A stretch of 64,000 nt of DNA. It comes from JANQHS01 sp965267505. Lineage in GTDB: Bacteria; Bacteroidota; Bacteroidia; Cytophagales; CCMP332. Shown here in pieces: positions 36,881 to 45,042 of this stretch (position 1 is its first letter; each line of letters starts with the position of its first letter). The translations under genes and the position numbers were made by a program. A model generated the notes under the pieces. That model worked only from the letters and a program-made list of their open reading frames with translations. It did no database searches and was not told the DNA's origin. The stretch covers positions 2,480,001 through 2,544,000 of the forward strand of contig OZ254081.1 of assembly GCA_965267505.1 (NCBI GenBank). The letters run 5' to 3'.

Positions 36881-37013
36881 TAAAAAGTATCCCTTCAACT
36901 TTCTTGAAAAGGGTCCGCAAAAATAGAATGAAAATTCAAAAAAAGCACGCCGAGGTTGGGATCTTTTTCACTTAGAGAGAAGAAAAAAGCAGGGAAGGCC
37001 TCGCTTTCAAATT

Positions 37014-37433
37014 TCACTCTGATCCTCGTCCTATGACCCATCCCATTACCCCTCCGGTAACGCCACCCATGAATAATCCAGCCAAGCCATCCACAACTAT
37101 GGTCGAAACTCCAGCAACTACAGTTGAATAGGCATAAAGGCTCATGTCTACACTCAGTGCTATGAAAAGAGAAAGCACTCCTCCAGCAACGGCTCCTCCA
37201 CCAAAAGAATTAACATTTCCCCATTTCATAAAAGCCAGAGCAAGAAAAATGGCATACATCACATTGGAAAGAATCATTGACCACCAGACCATATCCTCTT
37301 CTGCTCTCATCAGGTCAGGATTGTTCAGATCATTCATCATATCCATCAGGATCACTCCATATACAAGGAATCCGAGGATGAAATAGGTGACCGTACCGGC
37401 CAAAACAGCAAGTAAGAATTTCTTTGTGTCCAT
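37014..37433 (-). CDS. small integral membrane protein (DUF1761-like)
   Basis: The 139-residue protein has four hydrophobic helices: ~5-28, ~46-68, ~77-98 and ~105-135. The first contains the pattern FLLAVLAGTVTYFILGFLVYG, which is Gly-rich and resembles the start of DUF1761 proteins. The last two are rich in Gly and Ala (GGAVAGGVLSLFIAL, MGGVTGGVMGWVIG). The role is unknown. It follows tRNA-Asp in the same direction as transcription of the island and is the first gene outside it on that side. Confidence 0.7.
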   Translation of the reverse strand: MDTKKFLLAVLAGTVTYFILGFLVYGVILMDMMNDLNNPDLMRAEEDMVWWSMILSNVMYAIFLALAFMKWGNVNSFGGGAVAGGVLSLFIALSVDMSLYAYSTVVAGVSTIVVDGLAGLFMGGVTGGVMGWVIGRGSE

Positions 37434-37477
37434 AATTAATGGGTTTGGTTATCCTAAATTTCGAAAAATGTATCATA

Positions 37478-37502
37478 AAAAAAAGGGGCTAGGCCCCTTT
37501 TC
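37478..37502 (-). terminator. terminator for the Cys-rich lipoprotein gene
   Basis: Stem GGGGC / GCCCC with loop TAG flanked by AAAA and TTTT runs. On the minus strand it follows the stop at 37517, with a T-run of eight. Confidence 0.8.
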
Positions 37503-37516
37503 AATTTGCGCAATAA

Positions 37517-38122
37517 TTATTCTGGATTTTCCTCTTCTTGACAGCACGAGTACTCAACGTCAAATTCTAACACCATATCGGCTCCTTGTCCAACATTACT
37601 ACAGTTTGGCCAAGATGTTACCCACCTAAACCCTGAGACATTTGTGACCTTTACTTCTCCATCACAATCTGCAATTGACCCATCATAGACATTAACAAGG
37701 TAATTCAAAAACTTTTCTACATTGTTTCCTGTGCCGTGTTGATATGGCCCAACGTCGACGCAACAGCTTGCACACCAGCAATTAGCGGAAGTGGTCTTCT
37801 CAACCCTCAGTTCAATTTCCCAAGTTTCTTCTACGCTTTCACCGCAAGCACTTGTTATGTTGGGATAAGTTATGTTGGGAAGGTTGAAATTTAAGCTGGA
37901 AATAAAGGTTAAACCCGCGGTTCCTCCACAGACCCAAACCGGGGTGATTCTTAAATTTTCACCGGAAAGATTTATTTCTGATCCATCATTCTTAAATGAT
38001 TCAGAAGTTTCTATTGGCCTTAAATTTTGATCTTCATTCCCAGGATCGGAACAACTAAATCCAAGAATTAGTAGAAAAAGCCAGAAAATTTGATTTTTCC
38101 ATGTATTGCTTAAAGAGTTCAT
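37517..38122 (-). CDS. Cys-rich lipoprotein (paralogue 1)
   Basis: The 201-residue protein has a lipoprotein signal (IFWLFLLILGFSCSDPG). The mature part has about ten cysteines, including a CWCASCC cluster and a C-terminal YSCCQEE, so several disulfides or a metal site are possible. The segment LSGENLRITPVWVCGG recurs in altered form in the next gene as LSEENLRGGPQWICS. Both are about the same size and adjacent, so they look like paralogues. The family is not recognised; the outer-membrane location is inferred from the signal. Confidence 0.72.
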   Translation of the reverse strand: MNSLSNTWKNQIFWLFLLILGFSCSDPGNEDQNLRPIETSESFKNDGSEINLSGENLRITPVWVCGGTAGLTFISSLNFNLPNITYPNITSACGESVEETWEIELRVEKTTSANCWCASCCVDVGPYQHGTGNNVEKFLNYLVNVYDGSIADCDGEVKVTNVSGFRWVTSWPNCSNVGQGADMVLEFDVEYSCCQEEENPE

Positions 38123-38133
38123 AGTTTTAAAAT

Positions 38134-38604
38134 TTATAGTGGATTTTCATCTTCTAAGCATGCATAAGTCGCGGTAAGAGATAAACCACAAGGACTTATA
38201 TTGCAGCAGAATTGATCCAATGTAAAATCTAGACTTTGGAGACAACATCCATCAGGCGCATTTTGAACGGCATAGTCATATGCATCTTCGACTAATTCTT
38301 CGACATTGTCGAAAGGGTCAGTGCTGACCATACACACGCAACTAACATGTGTTCCTGTAGTGATAGCATAAAGGTCAGTGAATGTCAGGCTAGAAGTACT
38401 ATTTGAATTGCACTCAGGATAGGAGAGTTGGTTAGCGTATGAATTTAAAGATCCCTCAAATACTATGGAACAAATCCATTGAGGCCCTCCGCGCAAGTTT
38501 TCCTCACTAAGAGATTTCTGAGGTTTTTCGTCTGAGGGCGAAATTGGACGGTCGACTTGTGAACATCCAAAGGCGATTAAGGTTACTACAATTAATTTTT
38601 TCAT
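38134..38604 (-). CDS. Cys-rich lipoprotein (paralogue 2)
   Basis: From the ATG at 38604 the product has about 156 residues, with a short lipoprotein-like signal (KKLIVVTLIAFGCSQVD). It contains paired Cys near CVCMVST, GCCLQSL and FCCNISPCG. The LSEENLRGGPQWICS segment near residue 30 links it to the preceding gene in sequence, and both end in acidic tails. Eleven bases separate the two genes, so they are likely one operon. No function can be assigned. Confidence 0.72.
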   Translation of the reverse strand: MKKLIVVTLIAFGCSQVDRPISPSDEKPQKSLSEENLRGGPQWICSIVFEGSLNSYANQLSYPECNSNSTSSLTFTDLYAITTGTHVSCVCMVSTDPFDNVEELVEDAYDYAVQNAPDGCCLQSLDFTLDQFCCNISPCGLSLTATYACLEDENPL

Positions 38605-38754
38605 GGTTATAATTTTTGGTCTCCCAAAAAAGCCAACCAATTATTTTATAATTCATTAGAATTTGTGATTCCTACCCTTCGACCTGTCAAATAGGATTCC
38701 GAGTTTGTAAGCCTCCCTTTTCAGTTAGTGGTCTAAGTTTTCTGAAAATTGGTC

Positions 38755-41118
38755 TTAAAAGAGTAATTCATCTAATTCTATAACCGCATTCGATCCATCA
38801 GTTCCATAATTGAAGACAAACTCCCTCTTGGTTGCTAATACCTTAACATAATTCAGGTCGAAGCGTATGAAGGCCTTACCAACAGTAAGCCCATTGATTA
38901 CCTCCATTTTCATGTTATTAGAAGGATACCTCACCAAACGGAATCGAGCCCCTTGCTCTACCTTTAACTTGTCTAGGGTCAAACTTGATTTTCCACCTCC
39001 CAATTGGATCTCGAAAATGTTCTCCTTGGTCTTGATCAGTTTCAAAGTGCTTATCGCACCAAAGGTTTCGGGGTATTTCTTTCGGGTCCCGGGGTTCTTT
39101 TTATCCACCTCGGTCATCACCTCCGACATGCTCAGACTTTGGTTTCGAACGGCTAAGGCAGTTATGAAACCCAGGAATGCTGCCATTTCGGGATCCACCG
39201 AACTACTTCTCATTTTAGAACTGTACTTATCAACTGAACTAAAGAAACTACCCCCTGCGTCCTTTTCATAAGTCGCTCCACTTTCAAAGATTACGACAGG
39301 TGAATTCTCAACTACATTCACCCCATAGTCGGCATAGCTTTCCGATTCATTGAAAGCCACAGCACCTGAAACATTCCCGTTCTCATCCAATTGGATGGCC
39401 AGCCCCCCTGATTGTACGGTGTCTACGTTTTCGATCTTGGACCTCCAAATCACATTGCCTTTCAGGTCTGACTTGAAAACGTAGAGTTCTGAAGGCTTGC
39501 TGAGATTTTGTTTTAGATCAATTCTGTAATCCTCCCCGTCATAGCTATTCATAGTCCACAGCTCTCCTTCAGGCATGGTCTCGATCACATCATAACTCCT
39601 TTTTGCAGGACCGGAAACGGGATGAACATTCTTTACCTGGTTTTGGAATTGGGTCATGGTTAAGCCAACTGGTGCATTCACAAAGGTGGGATCGCAAATG
39701 AAGTAATCATCTCCTTCATAGCTTAGGTAATCCCCCTGGGCCTGGTATTCGAATTTCACTGCTGTGGCTACATGACCTGGATAGTCTACCGCCACAACTT
39801 TGTTACCCATAAGCTCTGTAACCAACCTTGAATAAAAGATTGCACGATCATCACAATCTGAATAAGGATAATGAAGGATCTCGGTAGGGAAGAACCACTT
39901 TTCGGTTCCGAATTGTTCCTGGTCGACCTGATAAGCAAAGGCCGTCTGGACGAATCGCAACATCATCTCAGCCTGGGTGAGTTCGCTTTGGTCTTGAACC
40001 AAAGAATTGAAGGCTTCCATTATGGATTCTTTAGTGGTGACGGACATTGGCGAATTGAGATAAACCCCAAAGCCACAGGTTGGATAATTCTTTAGAAAAT
40101 CGATCTCGTTCATGTTATACTTTAGATTCATTACATGGCTTTTCTCTTGGTAGATGAACCTGAATTCTTTGCTATTCTCCTTGAGGGGTAGATTTAGAGG
40201 GCGATTGAATCCGAAATTCAAAACCTTATAGGTTCCAGGAAATTCCTTTGCCTGGGAGGAAAAGCCCAATCGATTTCCTGTATCCCCACCCTTCAGGCCG
40301 GTTAAAGGATAATATTTATTGTCCTTATAGATCAAGTAGGGGAGTTCGTAAACATCATGATCCACCGGAACGAAAAGTTCGTAGCTATCCCCTGACCTGC
40401 CCAGTTTGGCTCCATAACGTGACTTCAGCATGAGAAACCAGGTATGGAGATTTTGTAAGTCTTTATTTCCATTTGACAATTGCTGGGAAGCCTTATCGAC
40501 CATTAAGAGATATGCATAATCATTCAGACCCCATTTTTCTTTGTAATTGAAAAGCTGGTTGACTATGTCAGTATAATTCTTTTTTGCCTGTGTCTCCCAA
40601 AAGCTTGCGGTGAAGTTCTCATTGACTTCAACGCTTCCATTGTATTTATAGCTGGCAGGGTAAAAGACATCCACGGTACCTCCATAGAATGGAAAGCTCA
40701 TGGAAATGATATCGTTGCTCGCCTTGGGTTTGCCATGATTGATGGGCATAAGGGGAGCAGGAGGAGGGGCCTCCACCTTGTGGAAATTCCCTACTGAATG
40801 GTCCATAGGTTTTATGGTGCTGCATTTTTTTGGGATCTCAGGCTTCGGATCTGCTGGTTCCTTCTCAGCAGGACTCAGACTGAAGTCTACCCAGCCTTCT
40901 TTCAGGTAACCTTGCCATTGCTTGTCCAGGGCTGCCATGCCCCTGAAATAGGCTTCTTTAAATTCATTAAAGGCCTTGGTTTCTGTTTCCTTGTAGGTCT
41001 CGAAATCCTGTTGTTGCTGTTTCTTCCATTCCTCGAAAGACTGTGCGAGTAGGTTTTGGGATAGAAAAAGCAGGCTAATGGCCATGCAAGTTCTTGGGAT
41101 AAGGTAAGTAATTTTCAT
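38755..41118 (-). CDS. exported transglutaminase-like protein, 787 aa
   Basis: The protein has a signal peptide (~residues 1-25, ending LLAQ), then a Lys/Gln/Glu-rich helical stretch and a Pro-rich linker. Near residues 420-480 is a transglutaminase-like (TGc) core. The likely triad is Cys in YPYSDCDDRAIFYS, His in VDYPGHVATAVKF, and Asp in YFICDPTF. Long flanking parts are beta-rich and not recognised. Transglutaminase-like proteins may act as proteases or cross-linking enzymes, so activity is open. No T9SS sorting domain is seen at the end. It is a single gene, divergent from the sensor kinase operon. Confidence 0.72.
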   Translation of the reverse strand: MKITYLIPRTCMAISLLFLSQNLLAQSFEEWKKQQQQDFETYKETETKAFNEFKEAYFRGMAALDKQWQGYLKEGWVDFSLSPAEKEPADPKPEIPKKCSTIKPMDHSVGNFHKVEAPPPAPLMPINHGKPKASNDIISMSFPFYGGTVDVFYPASYKYNGSVEVNENFTASFWETQAKKNYTDIVNQLFNYKEKWGLNDYAYLLMVDKASQQLSNGNKDLQNLHTWFLMLKSRYGAKLGRSGDSYELFVPVDHDVYELPYLIYKDNKYYPLTGLKGGDTGNRLGFSSQAKEFPGTYKVLNFGFNRPLNLPLKENSKEFRFIYQEKSHVMNLKYNMNEIDFLKNYPTCGFGVYLNSPMSVTTKESIMEAFNSLVQDQSELTQAEMMLRFVQTAFAYQVDQEQFGTEKWFFPTEILHYPYSDCDDRAIFYSRLVTELMGNKVVAVDYPGHVATAVKFEYQAQGDYLSYEGDDYFICDPTFVNAPVGLTMTQFQNQVKNVHPVSGPAKRSYDVIETMPEGELWTMNSYDGEDYRIDLKQNLSKPSELYVFKSDLKGNVIWRSKIENVDTVQSGGLAIQLDENGNVSGAVAFNESESYADYGVNVVENSPVVIFESGATYEKDAGGSFFSSVDKYSSKMRSSSVDPEMAAFLGFITALAVRNQSLSMSEVMTEVDKKNPGTRKKYPETFGAISTLKLIKTKENIFEIQLGGGKSSLTLDKLKVEQGARFRLVRYPSNNMKMEVINGLTVGKAFIRFDLNYVKVLATKREFVFNYGTDGSNAVIELDELLF

Positions 41119-41228
41119 TCTTTGGCTGATTTGGCCTGTTAAGATACTGAAAAACCCCTTTTGCTAAATGTCAATTACTGGGGGTTAAAAATTTCCTAAA
41201 CTAGTCGGTTGAAAATAGTTTCATCCTG

Positions 41229-44186
41229 ATGTCGAGAATTAGATTTTGGTCATTTACTCTATTCTTGCTTTCCATTTTTCTGAAAAGCACTTGTTTTTCC
41301 CAAGGCTACTCTTATCGTCACTTCTCTACTAATAATGGATTACCAAGTGATATTTTGCATGATGTGGCAATTGGGCGAAATGGGATGATCTGGTTTTGTT
41401 CGGATGATGGAGTGGCCGCTTATAATGGTCTTGAATTCACTTATTTCAACGAAAAATCTGGATTAGCTACCCCTTTAAATTTTCAGTTTTACCCTTTTAG
41501 AGATTCAATTCTTTACCTTCTTGGAGATGAAGGTAAAGTTTCAATTATTGAAGGGTATTCCGTAAAAGAATATCCTTTTAACAATCTGATTCAATCCCAT
41601 AATAAGGAGAAAAATCAGCCCTTAGATTTCTATGTAGATTCTTTACAGAATATTCATATATCATTTAGCCGAGGCAAGTTTATTTCTATTAGCACTTCTG
41701 GGAAGATAGAAAAACATGATCAGTTAGAAAGTGAAATTATGAGGTCCAAATTAATTGATTTGGGAGCTGATAGGTTGTTTATTATTCATGTTCCCGCTTC
41801 ACCAGAATGGCCCATGATTGACAAAATTTATAAACATGTCTCGTATGGTAAATGTGATTTTATATTGAAAGAAGAATCTAAGTCAAATTATGCAAGGAGT
41901 TTGAAATTGAATGACTCTACTTTATTAATTCAAAATCATCCGAATAGAGTGGCAATTTATTCGAATTGTGAAAAGACTGACTCAATAAATTCTGTTGGAG
42001 AAATATTCAGATTATTTATGATTCAGGATCAATTGATTCTCTGCACAATGAATGGGGCATATTTTTATTCCAATTTAGATCAAACCTGGAAATTGGACGT
42101 CGTTTTGTTAAAGGGAGTTCCAATAACTGGCCTTGAAGAAGATTCAAAAGGAGGATTTTGGTTGACCACCCTAGGCAAAGGGTTATACTATTTCCCAAAT
42201 ATTACTGTTGAATTCGAAAATACAACCAATGGTCTTCCATTTGATGATATTTACTCGATAGGGGTCGATAAACAAAAAAATGTTTTTATCGGGGGTGCAA
42301 ATGGACAGTTCTTTAGAAGAAATTTCTTAGGAGAAATAAGATCATTCAATGAACAAAATTATTGCGGTGATCGAATAACGGATTTTTCTGAATTTGAAGG
42401 AAAAATGTACATGTTATCCAATTCAGAAAATGTTATTTCTATAAATAAAGAAGAAATAGATGTTTTTTCTCAAGAATCTAATATCAGACCAAAATTGTTA
42501 AAATTTGTTTCGAACGTCGACTCGCTATTATTTTCTGGGGAAGGGGGATTGTATTTTATTAAAAAAGAAAATATATCAAGAATACATTCTGTAAATGCTA
42601 AATATCAAGGAGTTAACAAGGCAATTTCCTGGAACGATACAATATATTTTGGAGGAACAAGAGATGGGCTAATAACAATAAATATTAATAGTGATGAAAG
42701 GCAATCGTTCAGCCTTTCAAATGAGGATGACCGGTTTAGTATTATTGATATTGAAAAGGATAAGTTTAGCAATTATATTTTTTCTACTAATAAAAGAGGG
42801 GTCTTCTATTTAACTGAAGATACCATTTATAATTATCGTGCCGGGGACGGGTTGTTGAGCGATGTAATTTTAGATAGCTTCATTCTTGACAGCCTTATTT
42901 TTTTCGGGACAACTTCCGGTCTTTCTATTTTTAAAATAAGTGAAGAAGGATTATCAATTGTCAAAAATTACAATGACTATAATGGGTTAAGTTCAAAAAT
43001 TGTTAGAAGTACTAAATTTTTAGATGGTAAAATTTTAGTTGGAACCTCAAATGGATTGAATATTATTAATCTAAAAGACATAAAGGCACCCCAAATAGAC
43101 TCAAATATTAATTTACTTGAAATATACTGTAATAACGTTTCTTTAAATCAAAAAATAAGTTTTGTTTCTACTGGTAGAAGCAATTTTGAGTGCAGGTTAA
43201 GTAGTTTTTCATTTTTGTTTGGACCCGAAGTTGAAATTCGATATAAAATTGAAGGATACGAAAATGAATGGAGGTATCAGAATTCAAATATTTTGTCTTT
43301 TAGCATTTTTAATCCTGGAAACTATCGGTTGTTGGTCCAGGCTAGATTTTTAAATTATCCATGGAATAATTCGATATTAGAAATACCAATAAGAATCCTC
43401 CCACCATTCTATCAAACCTACTGGTTTTATACCCTCGTCTCTGGACTTTTGTTAATAACGGGATATTTTTTATTCAGGTGGCGTGTCAATATTCTTAATC
43501 AAAGAGCCATAGCATTTGAGAAAGAAGAAAAGGAAAAAGCACAACTTGAATTACAAGCATTGAGGGCTCAGATGAATCCTCATTTCTTATTTAATACTCT
43601 TAACTCCATTCAATTTTATATTGGTAGCAAAAGCCCTCTGATAGGTCAAAGTTATTTGGCAAAATTCAGTAAATTGATGAGGAGGATCCTTGACTTTTCA
43701 ACGAAGACTCAGGTATTACTGGAGGAAGAGATCAGCAGTTTGAGCCTTTACCTGGAACTTGAACAACTAAGATTTGAAGGCAAATTGGAAATCTCGTTGG
43801 ATCATAAAGGGTTGAACCTTGAGGATAATATCTATATACCCACTATGTTAATCCAACCCTTCATAGAAAACGCAATAATTCACGGACTTCAAAAGGGCTC
43901 GAAGGATGGAAAGATCCTGGTCAAGTTTGAAGTTATAAGCGATGAGTTATTCTGTTTTATTGAAGATAACGGTGTTGGCAGAGAAGAAAGTGAGAAGATC
44001 AAAAAGGAGTCTGGACATAAGTCAGTTGGGATGTTTGTTTCCAGAAGAAGGATTGAAATTTTGAATAAGAAGACCTCAAACGATGGAGCTATCAAAGTGA
44101 TAGACCTCGTTGACTCAACGGGAAAGCCTACTGGCACAAAGGTCTCTATTTGTTTTGGTAAGATATCTAAGTTGCGTGAACTATGA
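41229..44186 (+). CDS. propeller histidine kinase (LytS-type), copy 1
   Basis: The 985-residue protein has a signal peptide (~1-25), then two-component-regulator propeller repeats (GLPSDILHDVAIGRNGMIWF and later GLSSKIVRSTKF). A Y_Y_Y-type domain (~640-730) and a membrane helix (~735-757) precede a His_kinase domain (PF06580). That domain has the phospho-acceptor His in MNPHFLFNTLNSIQFYI, an N-box-like PFIENAIIHGL and a G1-like EDNGVGREES. It would sense extracellular carbohydrates or an unknown signal and phosphorylate the co-translated regulator. The sensor half is visibly more A/T-rich than the kinase half and than copy 2. Confidence 0.9.
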   Translation: MSRIRFWSFTLFLLSIFLKSTCFSQGYSYRHFSTNNGLPSDILHDVAIGRNGMIWFCSDDGVAAYNGLEFTYFNEKSGLATPLNFQFYPFRDSILYLLGDEGKVSIIEGYSVKEYPFNNLIQSHNKEKNQPLDFYVDSLQNIHISFSRGKFISISTSGKIEKHDQLESEIMRSKLIDLGADRLFIIHVPASPEWPMIDKIYKHVSYGKCDFILKEESKSNYARSLKLNDSTLLIQNHPNRVAIYSNCEKTDSINSVGEIFRLFMIQDQLILCTMNGAYFYSNLDQTWKLDVVLLKGVPITGLEEDSKGGFWLTTLGKGLYYFPNITVEFENTTNGLPFDDIYSIGVDKQKNVFIGGANGQFFRRNFLGEIRSFNEQNYCGDRITDFSEFEGKMYMLSNSENVISINKEEIDVFSQESNIRPKLLKFVSNVDSLLFSGEGGLYFIKKENISRIHSVNAKYQGVNKAISWNDTIYFGGTRDGLITININSDERQSFSLSNEDDRFSIIDIEKDKFSNYIFSTNKRGVFYLTEDTIYNYRAGDGLLSDVILDSFILDSLIFFGTTSGLSIFKISEEGLSIVKNYNDYNGLSSKIVRSTKFLDGKILVGTSNGLNIINLKDIKAPQIDSNINLLEIYCNNVSLNQKISFVSTGRSNFECRLSSFSFLFGPEVEIRYKIEGYENEWRYQNSNILSFSIFNPGNYRLLVQARFLNYPWNNSILEIPIRILPPFYQTYWFYTLVSGLLLITGYFLFRWRVNILNQRAIAFEKEEKEKAQLELQALRAQMNPHFLFNTLNSIQFYIGSKSPLIGQSYLAKFSKLMRRILDFSTKTQVLLEEEISSLSLYLELEQLRFEGKLEISLDHKGLNLEDNIYIPTMLIQPFIENAIIHGLQKGSKDGKILVKFEVISDELFCFIEDNGVGREESEKIKKESGHKSVGMFVSRRRIEILNKKTSNDGAIKVIDLVDSTGKPTGTKVSICFGKISKLREL

Positions 44187-44932
44187 GAACTATTATTATT
44201 GAGGATGAAAGAATCGCCATTGAGAATTTGAAGTTTCTCTTATCTGAATTGGATCCGACTTTTGAAGTGGTCGGTGTTGCTGAATCGGTTGCTGAAGGCC
44301 TGGAGTTAATAAGTCAAACTAAACCCGAGGTTGTTTTTCTTGACATTGAAATGGGGGATGGAACCGGGTTTGACCTGTTGAACAAATTGGATAGGGTGGA
44401 TTTTAATGTTGTTTTCGTTACCGCCTACGATCAATATGCTTTACAAGCTTTCCGGGTATCGGCGGTTGACTATTTGCTCAAACCTGTCGATCCTGAAGAT
44501 TTGGAAGAAGCTTTAACAAGGTTGAAAAACGTGCACGAGAGCAGAGCAGGGAATATGGCGATCCAAAACCTCCTGCAAAATCTAGCTCTTAACGACCCAG
44601 GGAAGAGGAAGATTTTCGTTCGGGATACTTCAGGAATCAGATACCTTGAGATGTGTCAGATTCTATATTTAAAGGCGGACGGAAGTTATTGCAAGATATA
44701 TATGAAGAATGGAGAAGAGATCATTTCCTCGAAGGTTTTGAAGCACTTTGTTCAATTGCTTCCTGAAAATATGTTTATGAGAATACACCGCTCAAGTCTG
44801 ATAAATCTCAATGAGGTGGAAGAATTCTTGTTTAAAGATGGGGGTTGTGTGGTTTTATCGGATGGAACTGAAGTCTATGTCTCCGATGATAGAAAGAAAA
44901 ATCTGCTAGCAGTATTGGACGGTAGGAATTAG
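44183..44932 (+). CDS. LytTR response regulator, copy 1
   Basis: A 249-residue protein with a receiver domain (~1-115): acidic start IIIEDE, the phosphorylatable Asp in VFLDIEMGDG, Thr in FVTAYDQYA and Lys in YLLKPVDPE. A LytTR DNA-binding domain follows (~140-245), with ILYLKADGSYCKIYM and FMRIHRSSLINLNEV. The ATG overlaps the kinase stop as ATGA, so the pair is translated together. Targets are unknown. The receiver and LytTR parts are very close to copy 2 (48009-48758). Confidence 0.93.
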   Translation: MRTIIIEDERIAIENLKFLLSELDPTFEVVGVAESVAEGLELISQTKPEVVFLDIEMGDGTGFDLLNKLDRVDFNVVFVTAYDQYALQAFRVSAVDYLLKPVDPEDLEEALTRLKNVHESRAGNMAIQNLLQNLALNDPGKRKIFVRDTSGIRYLEMCQILYLKADGSYCKIYMKNGEEIISSKVLKHFVQLLPENMFMRIHRSSLINLNEVEEFLFKDGGCVVLSDGTEVYVSDDRKKNLLAVLDGRN

Positions 44933-45042
44933 TTTATTTCGTTTTAGTTTGACTTAGGGTGGTGTTTGGACTGCCCTTTTTTTGTTCTTTTAGCACAGTG
45001 TTGATCTTTTAGGTCGATAGAGAAATTCCTAGCTCGACAACT

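Noticed and set aside
36584..36883. 99-codon plus-strand frame running through the tRNA-Asp gene
   Set aside because: It is made from terminator repeats and antisense tRNA; such frames are common artefacts beside tRNA genes.
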